Part shown: positions 46,749 to 55,444 of the stretch, one piece after another
How the letters are laid out: the number at the start of each line of letters is the position of its first letter
Position numbering within the stretch: the stretch's first letter is position 1
Origin: Burkholderia oklahomensis C6786
GTDB taxonomy: Bacteria; Pseudomonadota; Gammaproteobacteria; Burkholderiales; Burkholderiaceae
Assembly (NCBI RefSeq): GCF_000959365.1
Contig: NZ_CP009556.1
Coordinates: forward strand, 248,001 to 312,000
DNA length: 64,000 bases
Reading direction: 5' to 3'
Program-made: the position numbers and the translations under genes
The notes under the pieces: generated by a model
What the model was told of the DNA's origin: nothing
Database searches by the model: none
Seen by the model: the letters and a program-made list of their open reading frames with translations, nothing else

Positions 46749-47690
46749 ATGCGAGTCATCCTTGCCCAGCCTCGCGGCTTTTGTGCGGGGGTTGTCCGCG
46801 CGATCGAGATCGTCGAGCGCGCGCTGCAACAGCACGGCGCGCCGGTCTATGTACGTCACGAGATCGTTCATAATCGGCACGTCGTTGAAAACCTGAGAAA
46901 TAAAGGGGCGCGATTCGTTGAGGAACTCGACGAAGTGCCGCACGGCGCCGTCGCGATCTTCAGTGCACACGGCGTCGCCCAGACCGTCGAAATGGATGCC
47001 GAGGCCCGGGGCCTCGACGTCCTCGACGCGACCTGCCCGCTCGTCACGAAGGTGCACGTGCAGGGGCGCCAGTACGTCGCGGCCGGCCGGCGGCTGATCC
47101 TGATCGGCCACGCCGGCCATCCGGAAGTCGAAGGCACGATCGGCCAGATTCCGGGCGAGGTGATCCTCGTCCAGAGCGAAGCCGAGGTCGACACACTGAC
47201 GCTGCCCGCCGATACGCCCATCGCGTACGTCACGCAGACGACGCTGTCGGTCGACGACACGCGCGGCATCATCGAGGCGCTGCAGCGCCGGTTCACCGAC
47301 ATCGTCGGCCCGGACACGCGCGACATCTGCTACGCGACGCAGAACCGCCAGGCGGCCGTGCGCGAGCTGAGCGAACAGGTTGACGTGCTGCTCGTCGTCG
47401 GCGCGACGAACAGCTCGAACTCGAACCGGCTGCGCGAGATCGGCACCGAAAGCGGCGTGCCGAGCTATCTCGTCGCGGACGGCTCGGAAATCCGCGCCGA
47501 ATGGTTCGCCGGCGCATGCGCGGTCGGTCTCACGGCCGGCGCGTCGGCGCCCGAGGAAATGGTCGAGGACGTGATCGCCGCACTGCGCGCGCTCGGTCCG
47601 GTCGAGGTCGCGACGATGTCGGGCCGCGAGGAAAAAGTCGAATTCAAGTTGCCGGCGAAGCTCACGCAAGCTGTCGCCCGCGAAGTTTAA
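46749..47690 (+). CDS. ispH: 4-hydroxy-3-methylbut-2-enyl diphosphate reductase
   Basis: 313 residues. Three cysteines ligate the [4Fe-4S] cluster, near 12 ([18 protein letters not shown]), 96 ([11 protein letters not shown]) and 194 ([10 protein letters not shown]), the canonical spacing. The substrate motifs [21 protein letters not shown] and [12 protein letters not shown] are all present. It makes IPP and DMAPP, the last step of the MEP isoprenoid pathway, and so feeds squalene and hopanoid synthesis. ATG 46749 coincides with the normal N-terminus ([12 protein letters not shown]). hpnH follows after 12 bases with a strong ribosome site at the ispH stop, so the two form an operon. Many Burkholderia carry a second ispH elsewhere. 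Confidence 0.96.
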   Translation: MRVILAQPRGFCAGVVRAIEIVERALQQHGAPVYVRHEIVHNRHVVENLRNKGARFVEELDEVPHGAVAIFSAHGVAQTVEMDAEARGLDVLDATCPLVTKVHVQGRQYVAAGRRLILIGHAGHPEVEGTIGQIPGEVILVQSEAEVDTLTLPADTPIAYVTQTTLSVDDTRGIIEALQRRFTDIVGPDTRDICYATQNRQAAVRELSEQVDVLLVVGATNSSNSNRLREIGTESGVPSYLVADGSEIRAEWFAGACAVGLTAGASAPEEMVEDVIAALRALGPVEVATMSGREEKVEFKLPAKLTQAVAREV

Positions 47691-47702
47691 GGAGGACATC
47701 TC

Positions 47703-48863
47703 TTGTCTATTCCGCTGCTCCAGCAAGCCCGCGTCGGCGCGTACATCGTGCGCCAACATCTGTCCGGCAACAAACGCTATCCGCTCGCGCTGATGCTCGA
47801 GCCGCTGTTCCGCTGCAACCTCGCGTGCAACGGCTGCGGCAAGATCGATTATCCGGATCCGATCCTGAACCAGCGGCTGTCGATCGAAGAATGCCTGCAG
47901 GCCGTGGACGAATGCGGCGCGCCCGTCGTGTCGATCGCGGGCGGCGAGCCGCTGCTGCACAAGGAAATGCCGGAAATCGTCAAGGGCATCATGAAGCGCA
48001 AGAAGTTCGTGTATCTGTGCACGAACGCGCTGTTGATGGAAAAGAAGATGGACGACTACCAGCCGAGTCCGTACTTCGTCTGGTCCGTCCACCTCGACGG
48101 CGACCAGGACATGCACGACCACTCGGTGTCGCAGGAAGGCGTGTACGAGAAGGCCGTCGCGGCGATCAAGGAAGCGAAGCGCCGCGGCTTCCGCGTGAAC
48201 ATCAACTGCACGCTGTTCAACGACGCGATCCCCGAGCGCGTCGCGAAGTTCTTCGACACGCTCAAGCCGATCGGCGTCGACGGCATCACGGTGTCGCCGG
48301 GCTACGCGTACGAGCGCGCGCCGGACCAACAGCACTTCCTGAACCGCGACAAGACGAAGAACCTGTTCCGCGAGATCCTGAAGCGCGGCGAAGGCGGCAA
48401 GCGCTGGTCGTTCAGCCAGTCGTCGCTGTTCCTCGACTTCCTCGCCGGCAACCAGACCTACAAGTGCACGCCGTGGGGCAACCCGGCGCGCACGGTGTTC
48501 GGCTGGCAGAAGCCGTGCTACCTGGTCGGCGAAGGCTACGTGAAGACCTTCAAGGAGCTGATGGAAACGACCGACTGGGACAATTACGGCGTCGGCAACT
48601 ACGAGAAGTGCGCGGACTGCATGGTCCACTGCGGCTTCGAGGCGACGGCCGTGATGGACACCATCGCGCATCCGCTGAAGGCGCTGAAGGTGTCGATGAG
48701 CGGCATCAAGACGGAAGGCAAGTTCGCGCCGGACATTCCGATCGACAAGCAGCGTCCGGCCGAGTACGTGTTCTCGCGCCACGTCGAGATCAAACTCGAA
48801 GAGATCCAGCGCGCGGGCAAGGGCAAGCTGCAGAAGTCGGCGAAGCCGGCCGCGGCGGCCTGA
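47703..48863 (+). CDS. hpnH: Adenosylhopane synthase HpnH (radical SAM)
   Basis: 386 residues. The radical-SAM cluster motif Cx3Cx2C reads RCNLACNGCGK with cysteines at 38, 42 and 45. It is followed by SIAGGEPLLH, the SAM-binding GGE motif, then VWSVHLDGDQDMHDHSV and TVSPGYAYERAPDQQHFL. A second Cys cluster, CADCMVHCG, lies near the C-terminus. HpnH joins the 5'-deoxyadenosyl radical to diploptene to form adenosylhopane, the first committed step to extended hopanoids. The TTG start at 47703 is decided by AAGGAGG at 47690-47696 and by the conserved N-terminus MSIPLLQQARVGAYI. It ends at a strong terminator. Confidence 0.95.
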   Translation: MSIPLLQQARVGAYIVRQHLSGNKRYPLALMLEPLFRCNLACNGCGKIDYPDPILNQRLSIEECLQAVDECGAPVVSIAGGEPLLHKEMPEIVKGIMKRKKFVYLCTNALLMEKKMDDYQPSPYFVWSVHLDGDQDMHDHSVSQEGVYEKAVAAIKEAKRRGFRVNINCTLFNDAIPERVAKFFDTLKPIGVDGITVSPGYAYERAPDQQHFLNRDKTKNLFREILKRGEGGKRWSFSQSSLFLDFLAGNQTYKCTPWGNPARTVFGWQKPCYLVGEGYVKTFKELMETTDWDNYGVGNYEKCADCMVHCGFEATAVMDTIAHPLKALKVSMSGIKTEGKFAPDIPIDKQRPAEYVFSRHVEIKLEEIQRAGKGKLQKSAKPAAAA

Positions 48864-48910
48864 CGGCCGCAGGCGATGCGGACGCGGCAGCGTCCGCCGC
48901 CGTCGACGAG

Positions 48911-48947
48911 GGCGCCCCGGATTCCGTCCGGCGCGCCTTTTGTTTTT
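48911..48947 (+). terminator. Rho-independent terminator of the ispH-hpnH operon
   Basis: GGCGCCCCGGA at 48911-48921 pairs with TCCGGCGCGCC at 48927-48937 (one internal mismatch). TTTTGTTTTT follows at 48938-48947. Confidence 0.88.
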
Positions 48948-49363
48948 GGGCGCGCCTTGTCGGATTCTCATCGCCGTTTGCGCCGCGTGCGGCGACGCGT
49001 CTTCTCGGCCCGTCGTTCGGCGCGGCATTCGACGGTCGACATTCGCGGATCAACGACGCCGATGCGAACCGCATCGGATGCCGCCGGCGCCAGCGTTCAC
49101 GTATCGGTTCAGGGCGCCCTTCTGCCGCACGCCCTTCTGCCGCACGCGCTTTCGTCGCATGTTTTCGTCGCGTCGATCGGCGTGGCCCGCGAGAGCCGTC
49201 GAGCGCCGCCGGGCTGAGCAGACGCTCGTCGTCGGCGAGCACGCTTCCCCGCACCGCGTTACGATGCCCATGAGCCGGCGCCCAAGACGCGCCGCCATCG
49301 AAAACGCCGCGCACCGGCCAGGGGCCCGGCGCCGCGACACACGCCGACACTCCGAGAACCGCC
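48948..49363. other. Gene-free stretch after the hopanoid operon
   Basis: It contains a direct repeat, CCCTTCTGCCGCACG, twice in succession near 49118-49147, and no supported gene. Confidence 0.5.
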
Positions 49364-49717
49364 ATGACTTCATCCAACGTCGCCGCCATCACCGGCTGGC
49401 ATGCCCACGTGTATTTCGACGCAGCGAGCCGCGACGCGGCATGGGCGCTTCGCGAGATCATCGAACGGCGCTTCGGCGCGACCGTGCAGCTCGGCCGCTT
49501 TCACGAACGCCTGGTCGGGCCGCATCCGGCGTGGTCGTATCAGATCGCGTTCGAACCGTCGCAGTTCGCCGAAGTCGTTCCGTGGCTCGTGCTCCATCAC
49601 GACGCGCTCGACGTGTTCCTGCATCCGAACACGGGCGACGAACTGCGTGATCATCGCGACGCCGCAGTCTGGATCGGCCGTTCGTACACGCTGAATCTCG
49701 ACGCGCTGAGGGGCTGA
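49364..49717 (+). CDS. DOPA 4,5-dioxygenase-family protein
   Basis: 117 residues of the small DOPA-dioxygenase-like family. GWHAHVYFDAASRDAAWALREIIERRFGA opens the ferredoxin-like fold. GRFHERLVGPHPAWSYQIAFEP and LHHDALDVFLHPNTGDELRDHRDAAVWIG carry the His residues expected to bind iron. Fungal and plant relatives cleave the catechol ring of DOPA extradiolically; bacterial members' substrates are mostly unknown. It precedes, by ~400 bases, a flavin monooxygenase/reductase cluster, compatible with aromatic catabolism. ATG 49364 directly precedes the conserved start. Confidence 0.82.
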   Translation: MTSSNVAAITGWHAHVYFDAASRDAAWALREIIERRFGATVQLGRFHERLVGPHPAWSYQIAFEPSQFAEVVPWLVLHHDALDVFLHPNTGDELRDHRDAAVWIGRSYTLNLDALRG

Positions 49718-49888
49718 CGCGCGGCTTGCGGCATGAATGCGCCGCGTGAATGTGCCGCGTCGAGAAGCCGGCCCGGAAGCCGGTCCGGTCGAGGTGACGA
49801 TCGGACCGGACCGCACGGCGGGCCGTGTCGCGAATGCCGCGATTCCGTTCGACGAAGCGCCGCCTTTCGCGACGGCGAGCGTTCCTCA

Positions 49889-50101
49889 ATGAAGAACAAG
49901 ATGAGCGGCATGGACACGGCCGACCTCGACGCGACCGCGGTGCTCGGCGCGCCCGACACCGTGCGCGAGCGGAATCGCGTGCTCGAGGCGGATCTCGGCC
50001 TCGACGCGATCCTGTGGCACATTGATTACGGCGCGCAGCCGTTCGACCTGATGCGCAACAACCTGGAGGTCTTCGCTCGCGACGTGCTGCCGCGCCTGTG
50101 A
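49889..50101 (+). pseudogene. C-terminal fragment of a luciferase-like (LLM) flavin monooxygenase
   Basis: A 70-codon frame whose last ~45 residues (DTVRERNRVLEADLGLDAILWHIDYGAQPFDLMRNNLEVFARDVLPRL) read like the extreme C-terminus of LLM-class flavin-dependent oxidoreductases. In those enzymes a GTPDxVxE..L helix is followed by DxxLwxxxYG..P.e....l..fa..VlPrl. The upstream sequence in all forward frames lacks the other ~280 residues, so most of the gene is missing. It sits 40 bases before the FAD monooxygenase gene, in an otherwise intact aromatic-oxidation cluster. It could instead be a short expressed protein, but a remnant is more likely. Confidence 0.6.
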
Positions 50102-50141
50102 CGCCGCTTCGATCCACTCCGAACGAGAGGCGAACCAGCCT

Positions 50142-51368
50142 ATGACAACGACAACTTCACTCAGCGCGACCGTCGTCGGCGCGGGAATCGGCGGGCTTGC
50201 CGCCGCGCTCGCGCTGCGCCGCGCCGGCCATCGCGTGACCGTCCTCGAGCAAAGCAAGGCGTTTCGCGAAGTCGGCGCGGGGCTTCAGGTCGTGCCGAAC
50301 GCGAGCCGCGCGCTGCGCGCGCTCGGCGTGCTCGACCAGCGGCGGCTCGCGGCCGTCGCGCCGACCGCGACGATCCGGCGCCGCTGGCAGGACGGCCGCC
50401 TGCTCGGCGCCTTTCCGCTCGGCGCGGGCGTCGAGGAAGCGTTCAACGCGCCGTACTGGAACGCGCATCGCGCCGATCTGCACGCGGCGCTGCTCGACGC
50501 CGCGCGCGACCCGGCGGCCGCCGGGCACCCGGTCGACGTGAAAGGCGGCGTCGCGGTGCGCGGACTCGATGCGCACGGGCCCGACGGCGCAAGCGTCGTC
50601 GACGCGAACGGCACGCGCTGGCGCGCCGACCTCGTCGTCGCGGCGGACGGCATCCACTCGACGCTGCGGCAGGCGCTGCTCGGCGACGACGCGCCGCACT
50701 ACAGCGGCGACGACGCATATCGCGCGCTGATCGATGCCCGCGCGATCGATCCGCGCTCGAACGTGTTCGAGATCGTTGCCGAGCCGCAGGTGACGATCTG
50801 GCTCGGGCCGGGCCGGCACGCGATCCACTACTGGGTGCGCGGCCGCAAGCTGCTGAACCTCGTCGTGGTCGTGCCGGGCGACGGCAGCACGCGCGAATCG
50901 TGGAGCAGCAAGGGCGATCGCGCGACGCTCGAAGCGGAGCTCGACGGCTGGGACCCGCGGCTCGTCGGCCTGATCCGCTGCGCGTCGGAGTTGAGCCGCT
51001 GGTCGCTGCACGACCGCCAGCCGCTGTCGCGCTGGGCGTGGGACAGCGTGTGCCTGCTCGGCGACGCGTGCCACCCGATGCTGCCGTACCAGTCGCAGGG
51101 CGCGGCGCAGGCGCTCGAGGACGCGGTCGTGCTCGGCCGCTGCGTGACGGGCCTCGCGTCGAAGGACGCGCTCGGCGACGCGCTGCTCGAGTACCAGCGC
51201 CTGCGGCTCGACCGCAGCGCGCGAATCCAGCTCGCGTCCGCCGGCAACGGCGGCGTGTTTCACCTGCCCGACGGCCCCGAGCAGCAAGCGCGCGACGCCG
51301 AGCTGAAATCGCGCCGCGCCGATTTCAAGTCGTACGACTGGACCTGGGCCGACGCCTATCGGATGTGA
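50142..51368 (+). CDS. FAD-dependent aromatic monooxygenase (salicylate/3-hydroxybenzoate hydroxylase-like)
   Basis: 408 residues, class A flavoprotein hydroxylase. The FAD-binding GxGxxG is ATVVGAGIGGLAAALALRRAGHRVTVLEQ at ~10-38. The DG motif is DLVVAADGIHSTLRQ near 165-180. The second FAD motif, VCLLGDACHPMLPYQSQGAAQALEDA, is near 305-330. GAGLQVVPNASRAL is typical of the salicylate-1-monooxygenase branch. It inserts one oxygen atom into a phenolic substrate using NAD(P)H. The substrate is not fixed by the sequence. ATG 50142; a flavin reductase and a LysR regulator follow in the same direction, with a large hairpin just after the stop. Confidence 0.88.
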   Translation: MTTTTSLSATVVGAGIGGLAAALALRRAGHRVTVLEQSKAFREVGAGLQVVPNASRALRALGVLDQRRLAAVAPTATIRRRWQDGRLLGAFPLGAGVEEAFNAPYWNAHRADLHAALLDAARDPAAAGHPVDVKGGVAVRGLDAHGPDGASVVDANGTRWRADLVVAADGIHSTLRQALLGDDAPHYSGDDAYRALIDARAIDPRSNVFEIVAEPQVTIWLGPGRHAIHYWVRGRKLLNLVVVVPGDGSTRESWSSKGDRATLEAELDGWDPRLVGLIRCASELSRWSLHDRQPLSRWAWDSVCLLGDACHPMLPYQSQGAAQALEDAVVLGRCVTGLASKDALGDALLEYQRLRLDRSARIQLASAGNGGVFHLPDGPEQQARDAELKSRRADFKSYDWTWADAYRM

Positions 51369-51374
51369 CGCCTC

Positions 51375-51410
51375 GCCCCGGCGCCGCGCGGCGACGCACG
51401 GCGCCGGGGC
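51375..51410 (+). terminator. Large GC hairpin between the monooxygenase and flavin reductase genes
   Basis: GCCCCGGCGCCG at 51375-51386 pairs perfectly with CGGCGCCGGGGC at 51399-51410, 22 bases before the next ATG. There is no T run, so it may moderate downstream expression or stabilise the upstream message instead of ending transcription. Confidence 0.45.
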
Positions 51411-51431
51411 CTCTCGCGATGGGACCGCATC

Positions 51432-51980
51432 ATGTCGAATACCGCGGAAATTGCGCAGCAACTGAAACAAGCGATGCGCGGCGTTGCCGCCACCGTAACG
51501 ATCGTCACGACGGGCGGCGACGGCCCGGCGGGCGCGCCGTGCGCGATGACGGCGAGTTCGTTCACGTCGATGTCGCTCGATCCGCCGACCGTGCTCGTCT
51601 GCATCAACAAGCGCGCGAGCATTCACGCGTCGATCACGGACCGCCGACGCTTCTGCGTGAACGCGCTGCAGAGCTGCCATGCGCCGCTCGCGCTCGCGTG
51701 CAGCGTCTCCGGCTCCGACACGCGCTTCGCGCACGGCGCGTGGCGCATCGACGCGGCGACCGGCCTGCCGTATCTCGAGAACGCGCAGACATCGTTCTTC
51801 TGCGACACGCTCGAGCAGTTCGAAGTCGGCTCGCATTCGATCCTGGTCGGCAAAGTGACGCGCCTCGCGATGTCGGACGACATCAACCCGCTGATGTACG
51901 TGAACGGCACGTTCGCCGCGGTCCGCGCACTGCCGCCCGACGCGGCCCGCGCGCCGTCGCATGCCGGAGCCGGCGGATGA
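51432..51980 (+). CDS. Flavin reductase-domain protein
   Basis: 182 residues of the FMN-binding split-barrel (DIM6/NTAB, HpaC-like) family. AMRGVAATVTIVTTGGDGPAGAPCAMTASSFTSMSLDPPTVLVCINKRASIHASI holds the flavin-binding core. FCVNALQSCHAPLALACS and the C-terminal HSILVGKVTRLAM follow. It supplies reduced FMN or FAD to a partner monooxygenase, usually a two-component one. The neighbouring class A monooxygenase does not normally need such a partner, whereas the truncated luciferase-type gene upstream would. ATG 51432. Confidence 0.87.
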   Translation: MSNTAEIAQQLKQAMRGVAATVTIVTTGGDGPAGAPCAMTASSFTSMSLDPPTVLVCINKRASIHASITDRRRFCVNALQSCHAPLALACSVSGSDTRFAHGAWRIDAATGLPYLENAQTSFFCDTLEQFEVGSHSILVGKVTRLAMSDDINPLMYVNGTFAAVRALPPDAARAPSHAGAGG

Positions 51981-52103
51981 TCTCGCCGATGCGTCCACCC
52001 GAAGTTGCGCGCCGCGCAATCGATGCGTGCGCCGCAGTTACGCCAGACGATCGGCTCTCGCACTACCATTGCGTGGCATGCACGCTACGACACGGAGGAG
52101 CCG

Positions 52104-53027
52104 ATGGCACCTGACCTGAATCTGCTGATTTCGCTCGACGCGCTGCTCGAAGAAGGCAGCGTCGTCGGCGCCGCGCGCCGCATGAATCTCAGCCCGCCCG
52201 CGATGAGCCGCACCCTCGCGCGCATTCGCGAAACCGTCGGCGATCCGATCTTCGTCCAGGCCGGCCGCAAGATGGTGCCGACGCCGCGCGCACTCGCGCT
52301 GCGCGGCGTCGTGCGCGAGACGGTCGAGCGCGCGTCGCAACTGCTCGCGCCGAGCGCCGAAGTCGATTTGCGCACGCTCGACAAGCAGTTCAACGTGCGC
52401 GCGAACGATATCTTCGTCGGCATGCACAGCGGCCGGCTGCTCGAGGAGATGGAGCGCGGGATGCCGCGTGCGATGCTGCGCTTCACGCCCGAGGAAGACG
52501 ACATCGACGACGACGCGCTGCGCAGCGGCCGCATCGATCTGTTCATCAGCGCGTCGCGGCGCCTCGGGCCCGAAATCCGCGTGCAGCCGCTCTTCACGAC
52601 GACGTTCGTCGGGCTCGCGCGCAGCGATCATCCGATCTTCGACGACGACATCACGCCCGAGCGCTTCGCGCGCTGGCCGCACATCGGCGTGTCGCGGCGC
52701 GGCAAGTCGTCCGGGCCGGTCGACACCGCGCTCGCCGAGCGCGGGCTGAGGCGCCACGTGTCGCTCGTCGTGCCGACGCCGTACGCGGCGGTCTTCGCGC
52801 TGCAGGCGTCGGACCTGATCCTGCCGCTGCCCGAGCATCTCGCGCGCGGCGCGGTGCAGGCGGGGCTCGGCGTGCGCACGTTCGAGCTGCCGGTGCCGCT
52901 CGAGACGGTGCTGATCACGCAGGCGTGGCATCCGCGCGTTCAGAGCGACCCCGCGCACCAATGGCTGCGCCGCGTCGTGCGCGGGCTGTGCACCGGCCAG
53001 ACGGCGTTGCAGCCGGCGCACGCGTAA
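52104..53027 (+). CDS. LysR-family transcriptional regulator
   Basis: 307 residues. The N-terminal winged HTH is LNLLISLDALLEEGSVVGAARRMNLSPPAMSRTLARIRETVGDPIFVQAGRKMVPTPRALAL at ~5-66. The periplasmic-binding-protein-like effector domain begins near 95 (FNVRANDIFVGMHSGRLLEEM). GGAGGAG immediately before ATG 52104 fixes the start. It is co-directional with, and 120 bases after, the flavin reductase gene. It may control the monooxygenase cluster upstream or the efflux operon that starts 112 bases downstream. Confidence 0.88.
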   Translation: MAPDLNLLISLDALLEEGSVVGAARRMNLSPPAMSRTLARIRETVGDPIFVQAGRKMVPTPRALALRGVVRETVERASQLLAPSAEVDLRTLDKQFNVRANDIFVGMHSGRLLEEMERGMPRAMLRFTPEEDDIDDDALRSGRIDLFISASRRLGPEIRVQPLFTTTFVGLARSDHPIFDDDITPERFARWPHIGVSRRGKSSGPVDTALAERGLRRHVSLVVPTPYAAVFALQASDLILPLPEHLARGAVQAGLGVRTFELPVPLETVLITQAWHPRVQSDPAHQWLRRVVRGLCTGQTALQPAHA

Positions 53028-53138
53028 TGCGCGCTCGACCCGTGCGCCCTACGCACTCGTCGATTGCAAAGACCTCACTTTTCTGAGCGCGAGCGACGCC
53101 CGTAGACTGCTTTCGTCATTCATCACGGAGCGCAAGCA

Positions 53139-55244
53139 GTGCGTGACGCAGCAGATCAGACGGCCGCCGTCGCGGCGGCGCCCGGACGCGTGAGCCGAGC
53201 GGCGGCGGCGCTCGTCGCGCGCATCGACCTGTTCACGGCGCGCGGCGCCTATATCGCACGCTCGATCGTCGCGGCCGCGCTCGCGCTCGGCGTCGCGTAT
53301 CTGCTGGAGCTGGAAACGCCGTACTCGGCCGCGTCGACCGTGCTGCTCGTGATCAATCCCGTGCAAGGCGCGGTGATCGGCAAGGGTGTGTGGCGCGTCG
53401 TCGGCACGATCGCCGGGATGCTCGTCGCGTTCGTGCTGATGGGACTGTTCGCGCAGAAGCCGCTGCTGTTCATTCTCGGCTTCGGCTTCTGGCTCGGTCT
53501 GTGCGTCGCCGGCATGACGCTGTTGCGGCACTTCCGCGCGTCGGGCACGGTGGTCGCCGGCTATACGATCGGGCTCGCGACGTACGGCGCGATGCAGCGC
53601 CCCGCGCTGACCTTCGAGCACGTGATCGGCCGCGGCTCGACGGTCGTGATCGGCGTGCTGTGCCTGAGCCTCGTGTCGATGCTGCTCAGCACGCGCGACG
53701 TCCGCGCGAAGCTCGAAGCGCTGGTGACGCGGCTCGCCGCCGCCGTCGCGCGCGCGGTCGCCGCGCAGCGCGGCGGCATCGCGGCCGCGCCCGGCGACGA
53801 CAAGCGGCTCGCGCTGCTTGCCGACATCTATGGGATCGACGATCTGCTCGCGCTCGGCAAGGCCGAATCCGAGGATCTCGCGCAGCGCGCGATGGCCGTG
53901 CGGCACGGCATGGCGTCGCTGTTCGGCGCGCTCGCGGGCGGCGCGCCGCCGCTGCCCGCCGACAGTCCGAGCGCGCGCGCGATCGCGAGCCTGCAGCCGC
54001 GGCTCGAAGCGGCATGGCAAGCCGCCGCCGATGCGCTCGCCGACGGTCCCGGCGGCACCGCGCGCGCGGTCGCGCTGCTCGGCGCGGCGCGCGCGCGCTT
54101 CCAGACCGCGCTCGCCGAGATCGCGTTCGCCGATCCGCGCGACGAAGCCGCGCTGCTGATCGCGGGCGAGCGCCTGCTCGAACAGATCGACGACTATCTC
54201 GCCGCGCTGCGCGGCCTCGCCGAGCTGCAAAGACCGCGGCCATACGGCAAGCCCGCGCCGGTGCGCTTTCACCGCGACGTACGCTCGGCCGTGCAGAACG
54301 GCGTGCGTTCGATGTGCGCGATCGTGATCACCGGCGCGATCTGGATCGCGACCGGCTGGGATCAGGGCGACATGATGCTGCTCGTCGTCGCGCCGTATTG
54401 CGCGCTGCTCGCGACGGCCGGCAATCCCGCCGCGGGCGCGAAGGAATTCATCAAGGGCACGGTCGTCGCGGCGCCCGCCGCGTTCGTCTGCGCGTTCGGC
54501 ATCCTGCCGCGCATCGAGGGTTTCCCGCTCCTCGCCGTCACGCTCGCGCTGTTCTGGCTGCCCGGCATCTACGCGACGAGCGTGCCGAAGACGGCGCTCG
54601 CGGGCCTCGCCTATCTCGTCGCGTTCAACACGCTGAACGCGGCGGCCAATCCGTTCCATCCGGACGTCGGCCTGTTCTTCAATCAATCGGTCGCATGGCT
54701 GCTCGCAACGTTCATCACGCTGCTCACGTTCCAGCTCATCCTGCCGCGCAATCTCGCCGCCGACATCGCGCGGCTGCGCCGCACGGTCCGCGACGACGCG
54801 CTCGCGCTGCTCGCCGACAAGCGTCCGGCGGCGTCCGAGTGGCAGCAGCGGCAGCAGCACCGGATCGCGCAGCTCGGCGCGCTCTTGAAGAGCCAGCCGG
54901 CCGCGATGACGCAGGCGGCCGTCGAAGGCCTCGCGGCGCTGCACGTCGGCAAGGAATTGCTGCGGATCCGCCGCTTCGTCGCGCGCGACGATCTGCCCGC
55001 GCCTGCGCTCGATTGCGCGCGCGCCGGTCTCGCACGGCTCGCTCGCCGCGCCGCCGAACCCGCGCGCGCCGCGATGCACGCACGCCGCGCCGCGCGCGCG
55101 ATCGCCCGGCTCGTCACGGCGCATCCCGGCCACGACGCCGAATTGAAACGGCTGATGGCCGCGTTCGCCGACGTGTACGTGCTGCTGCACACGCACGCCG
55201 CGTACTTCACCCCCGCTCCGGAGACGCCTCGCCGTGCTCAGTGA
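53139..55244 (+). CDS. FUSC-family inner-membrane efflux protein (AaeB type)
   Basis: 701 residues with the two-half architecture of AaeB/FUSC proteins. An N-terminal membrane domain (GAYIARSIVAAALALGVAYLLELETPYSAASTVLLVINPVQGAVIGKGVWRVVGTIAGMLVAFVLMGLFAQ) is followed by a ~230-residue cytoplasmic helical part. A second membrane domain (VQNGVRSMCAIVITGAIWIATGWDQGDMMLLVVAPYCALLATAGNPAAGAKEFIKGTVVAAPAAFVCAF) and a helical tail complete it. With an AaeA-type adaptor it exports aromatic carboxylic acids. GTG 53139 has CGGAG upstream. It is the first gene of a four-gene efflux operon. Confidence 0.88.
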   Translation: MRDAADQTAAVAAAPGRVSRAAAALVARIDLFTARGAYIARSIVAAALALGVAYLLELETPYSAASTVLLVINPVQGAVIGKGVWRVVGTIAGMLVAFVLMGLFAQKPLLFILGFGFWLGLCVAGMTLLRHFRASGTVVAGYTIGLATYGAMQRPALTFEHVIGRGSTVVIGVLCLSLVSMLLSTRDVRAKLEALVTRLAAAVARAVAAQRGGIAAAPGDDKRLALLADIYGIDDLLALGKAESEDLAQRAMAVRHGMASLFGALAGGAPPLPADSPSARAIASLQPRLEAAWQAAADALADGPGGTARAVALLGAARARFQTALAEIAFADPRDEAALLIAGERLLEQIDDYLAALRGLAELQRPRPYGKPAPVRFHRDVRSAVQNGVRSMCAIVITGAIWIATGWDQGDMMLLVVAPYCALLATAGNPAAGAKEFIKGTVVAAPAAFVCAFGILPRIEGFPLLAVTLALFWLPGIYATSVPKTALAGLAYLVAFNTLNAAANPFHPDVGLFFNQSVAWLLATFITLLTFQLILPRNLAADIARLRRTVRDDALALLADKRPAASEWQQRQQHRIAQLGALLKSQPAAMTQAAVEGLAALHVGKELLRIRRFVARDDLPAPALDCARAGLARLARRAAEPARAAMHARRAARAIARLVTAHPGHDAELKRLMAAFADVYVLLHTHAAYFTPAPETPRRAQ

Positions 55245-55428
55245 ATTCGCCGTGGCCGGCATCTATCTGCCGCCGTTCTTCGTCTACGCGTGCGTGGCCG
55301 TGCCGCTCTACATGGCCGTGCGGGCCGCGCTCGCCCGCGCCGGCCTGCTGCGCCGCGTGTGGCACCCGGCCCTCTTCGAGTTCGCGGTCTCGCTCGTGCT
55401 CGTCGCCGCACTGGTTCTTTATCTCTAG
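55234..55428 (+). CDS. DUF1656-family small membrane protein
   Basis: 64 residues, two membrane spans (GIYLPPFFVYACVAVPLYMAVRAAL and ALFEFAVSLVLVAALVLYL), matching DUF1656/AaeX proteins that accompany AaeAB pumps. The GTG start at 55234 lies inside the end of the FUSC gene (11-base overlap), and the adaptor gene begins 16 bases after the stop. Its function in the pump is unknown. Confidence 0.85.
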   Translation: MLSEFAVAGIYLPPFFVYACVAVPLYMAVRAALARAGLLRRVWHPALFEFAVSLVLVAALVLYL

Positions 55429-55444
55429 TTCACCGAGTTGCGTC

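Noticed and set aside
53049..55262. A ~737-codon minus-strand frame opposite the FUSC gene, and similar ones opposite the NodT, CstA and Pat-like genes
   Set aside because: All mirror real genes with recognisable domains on the other strand and show low-complexity Arg-rich translations.
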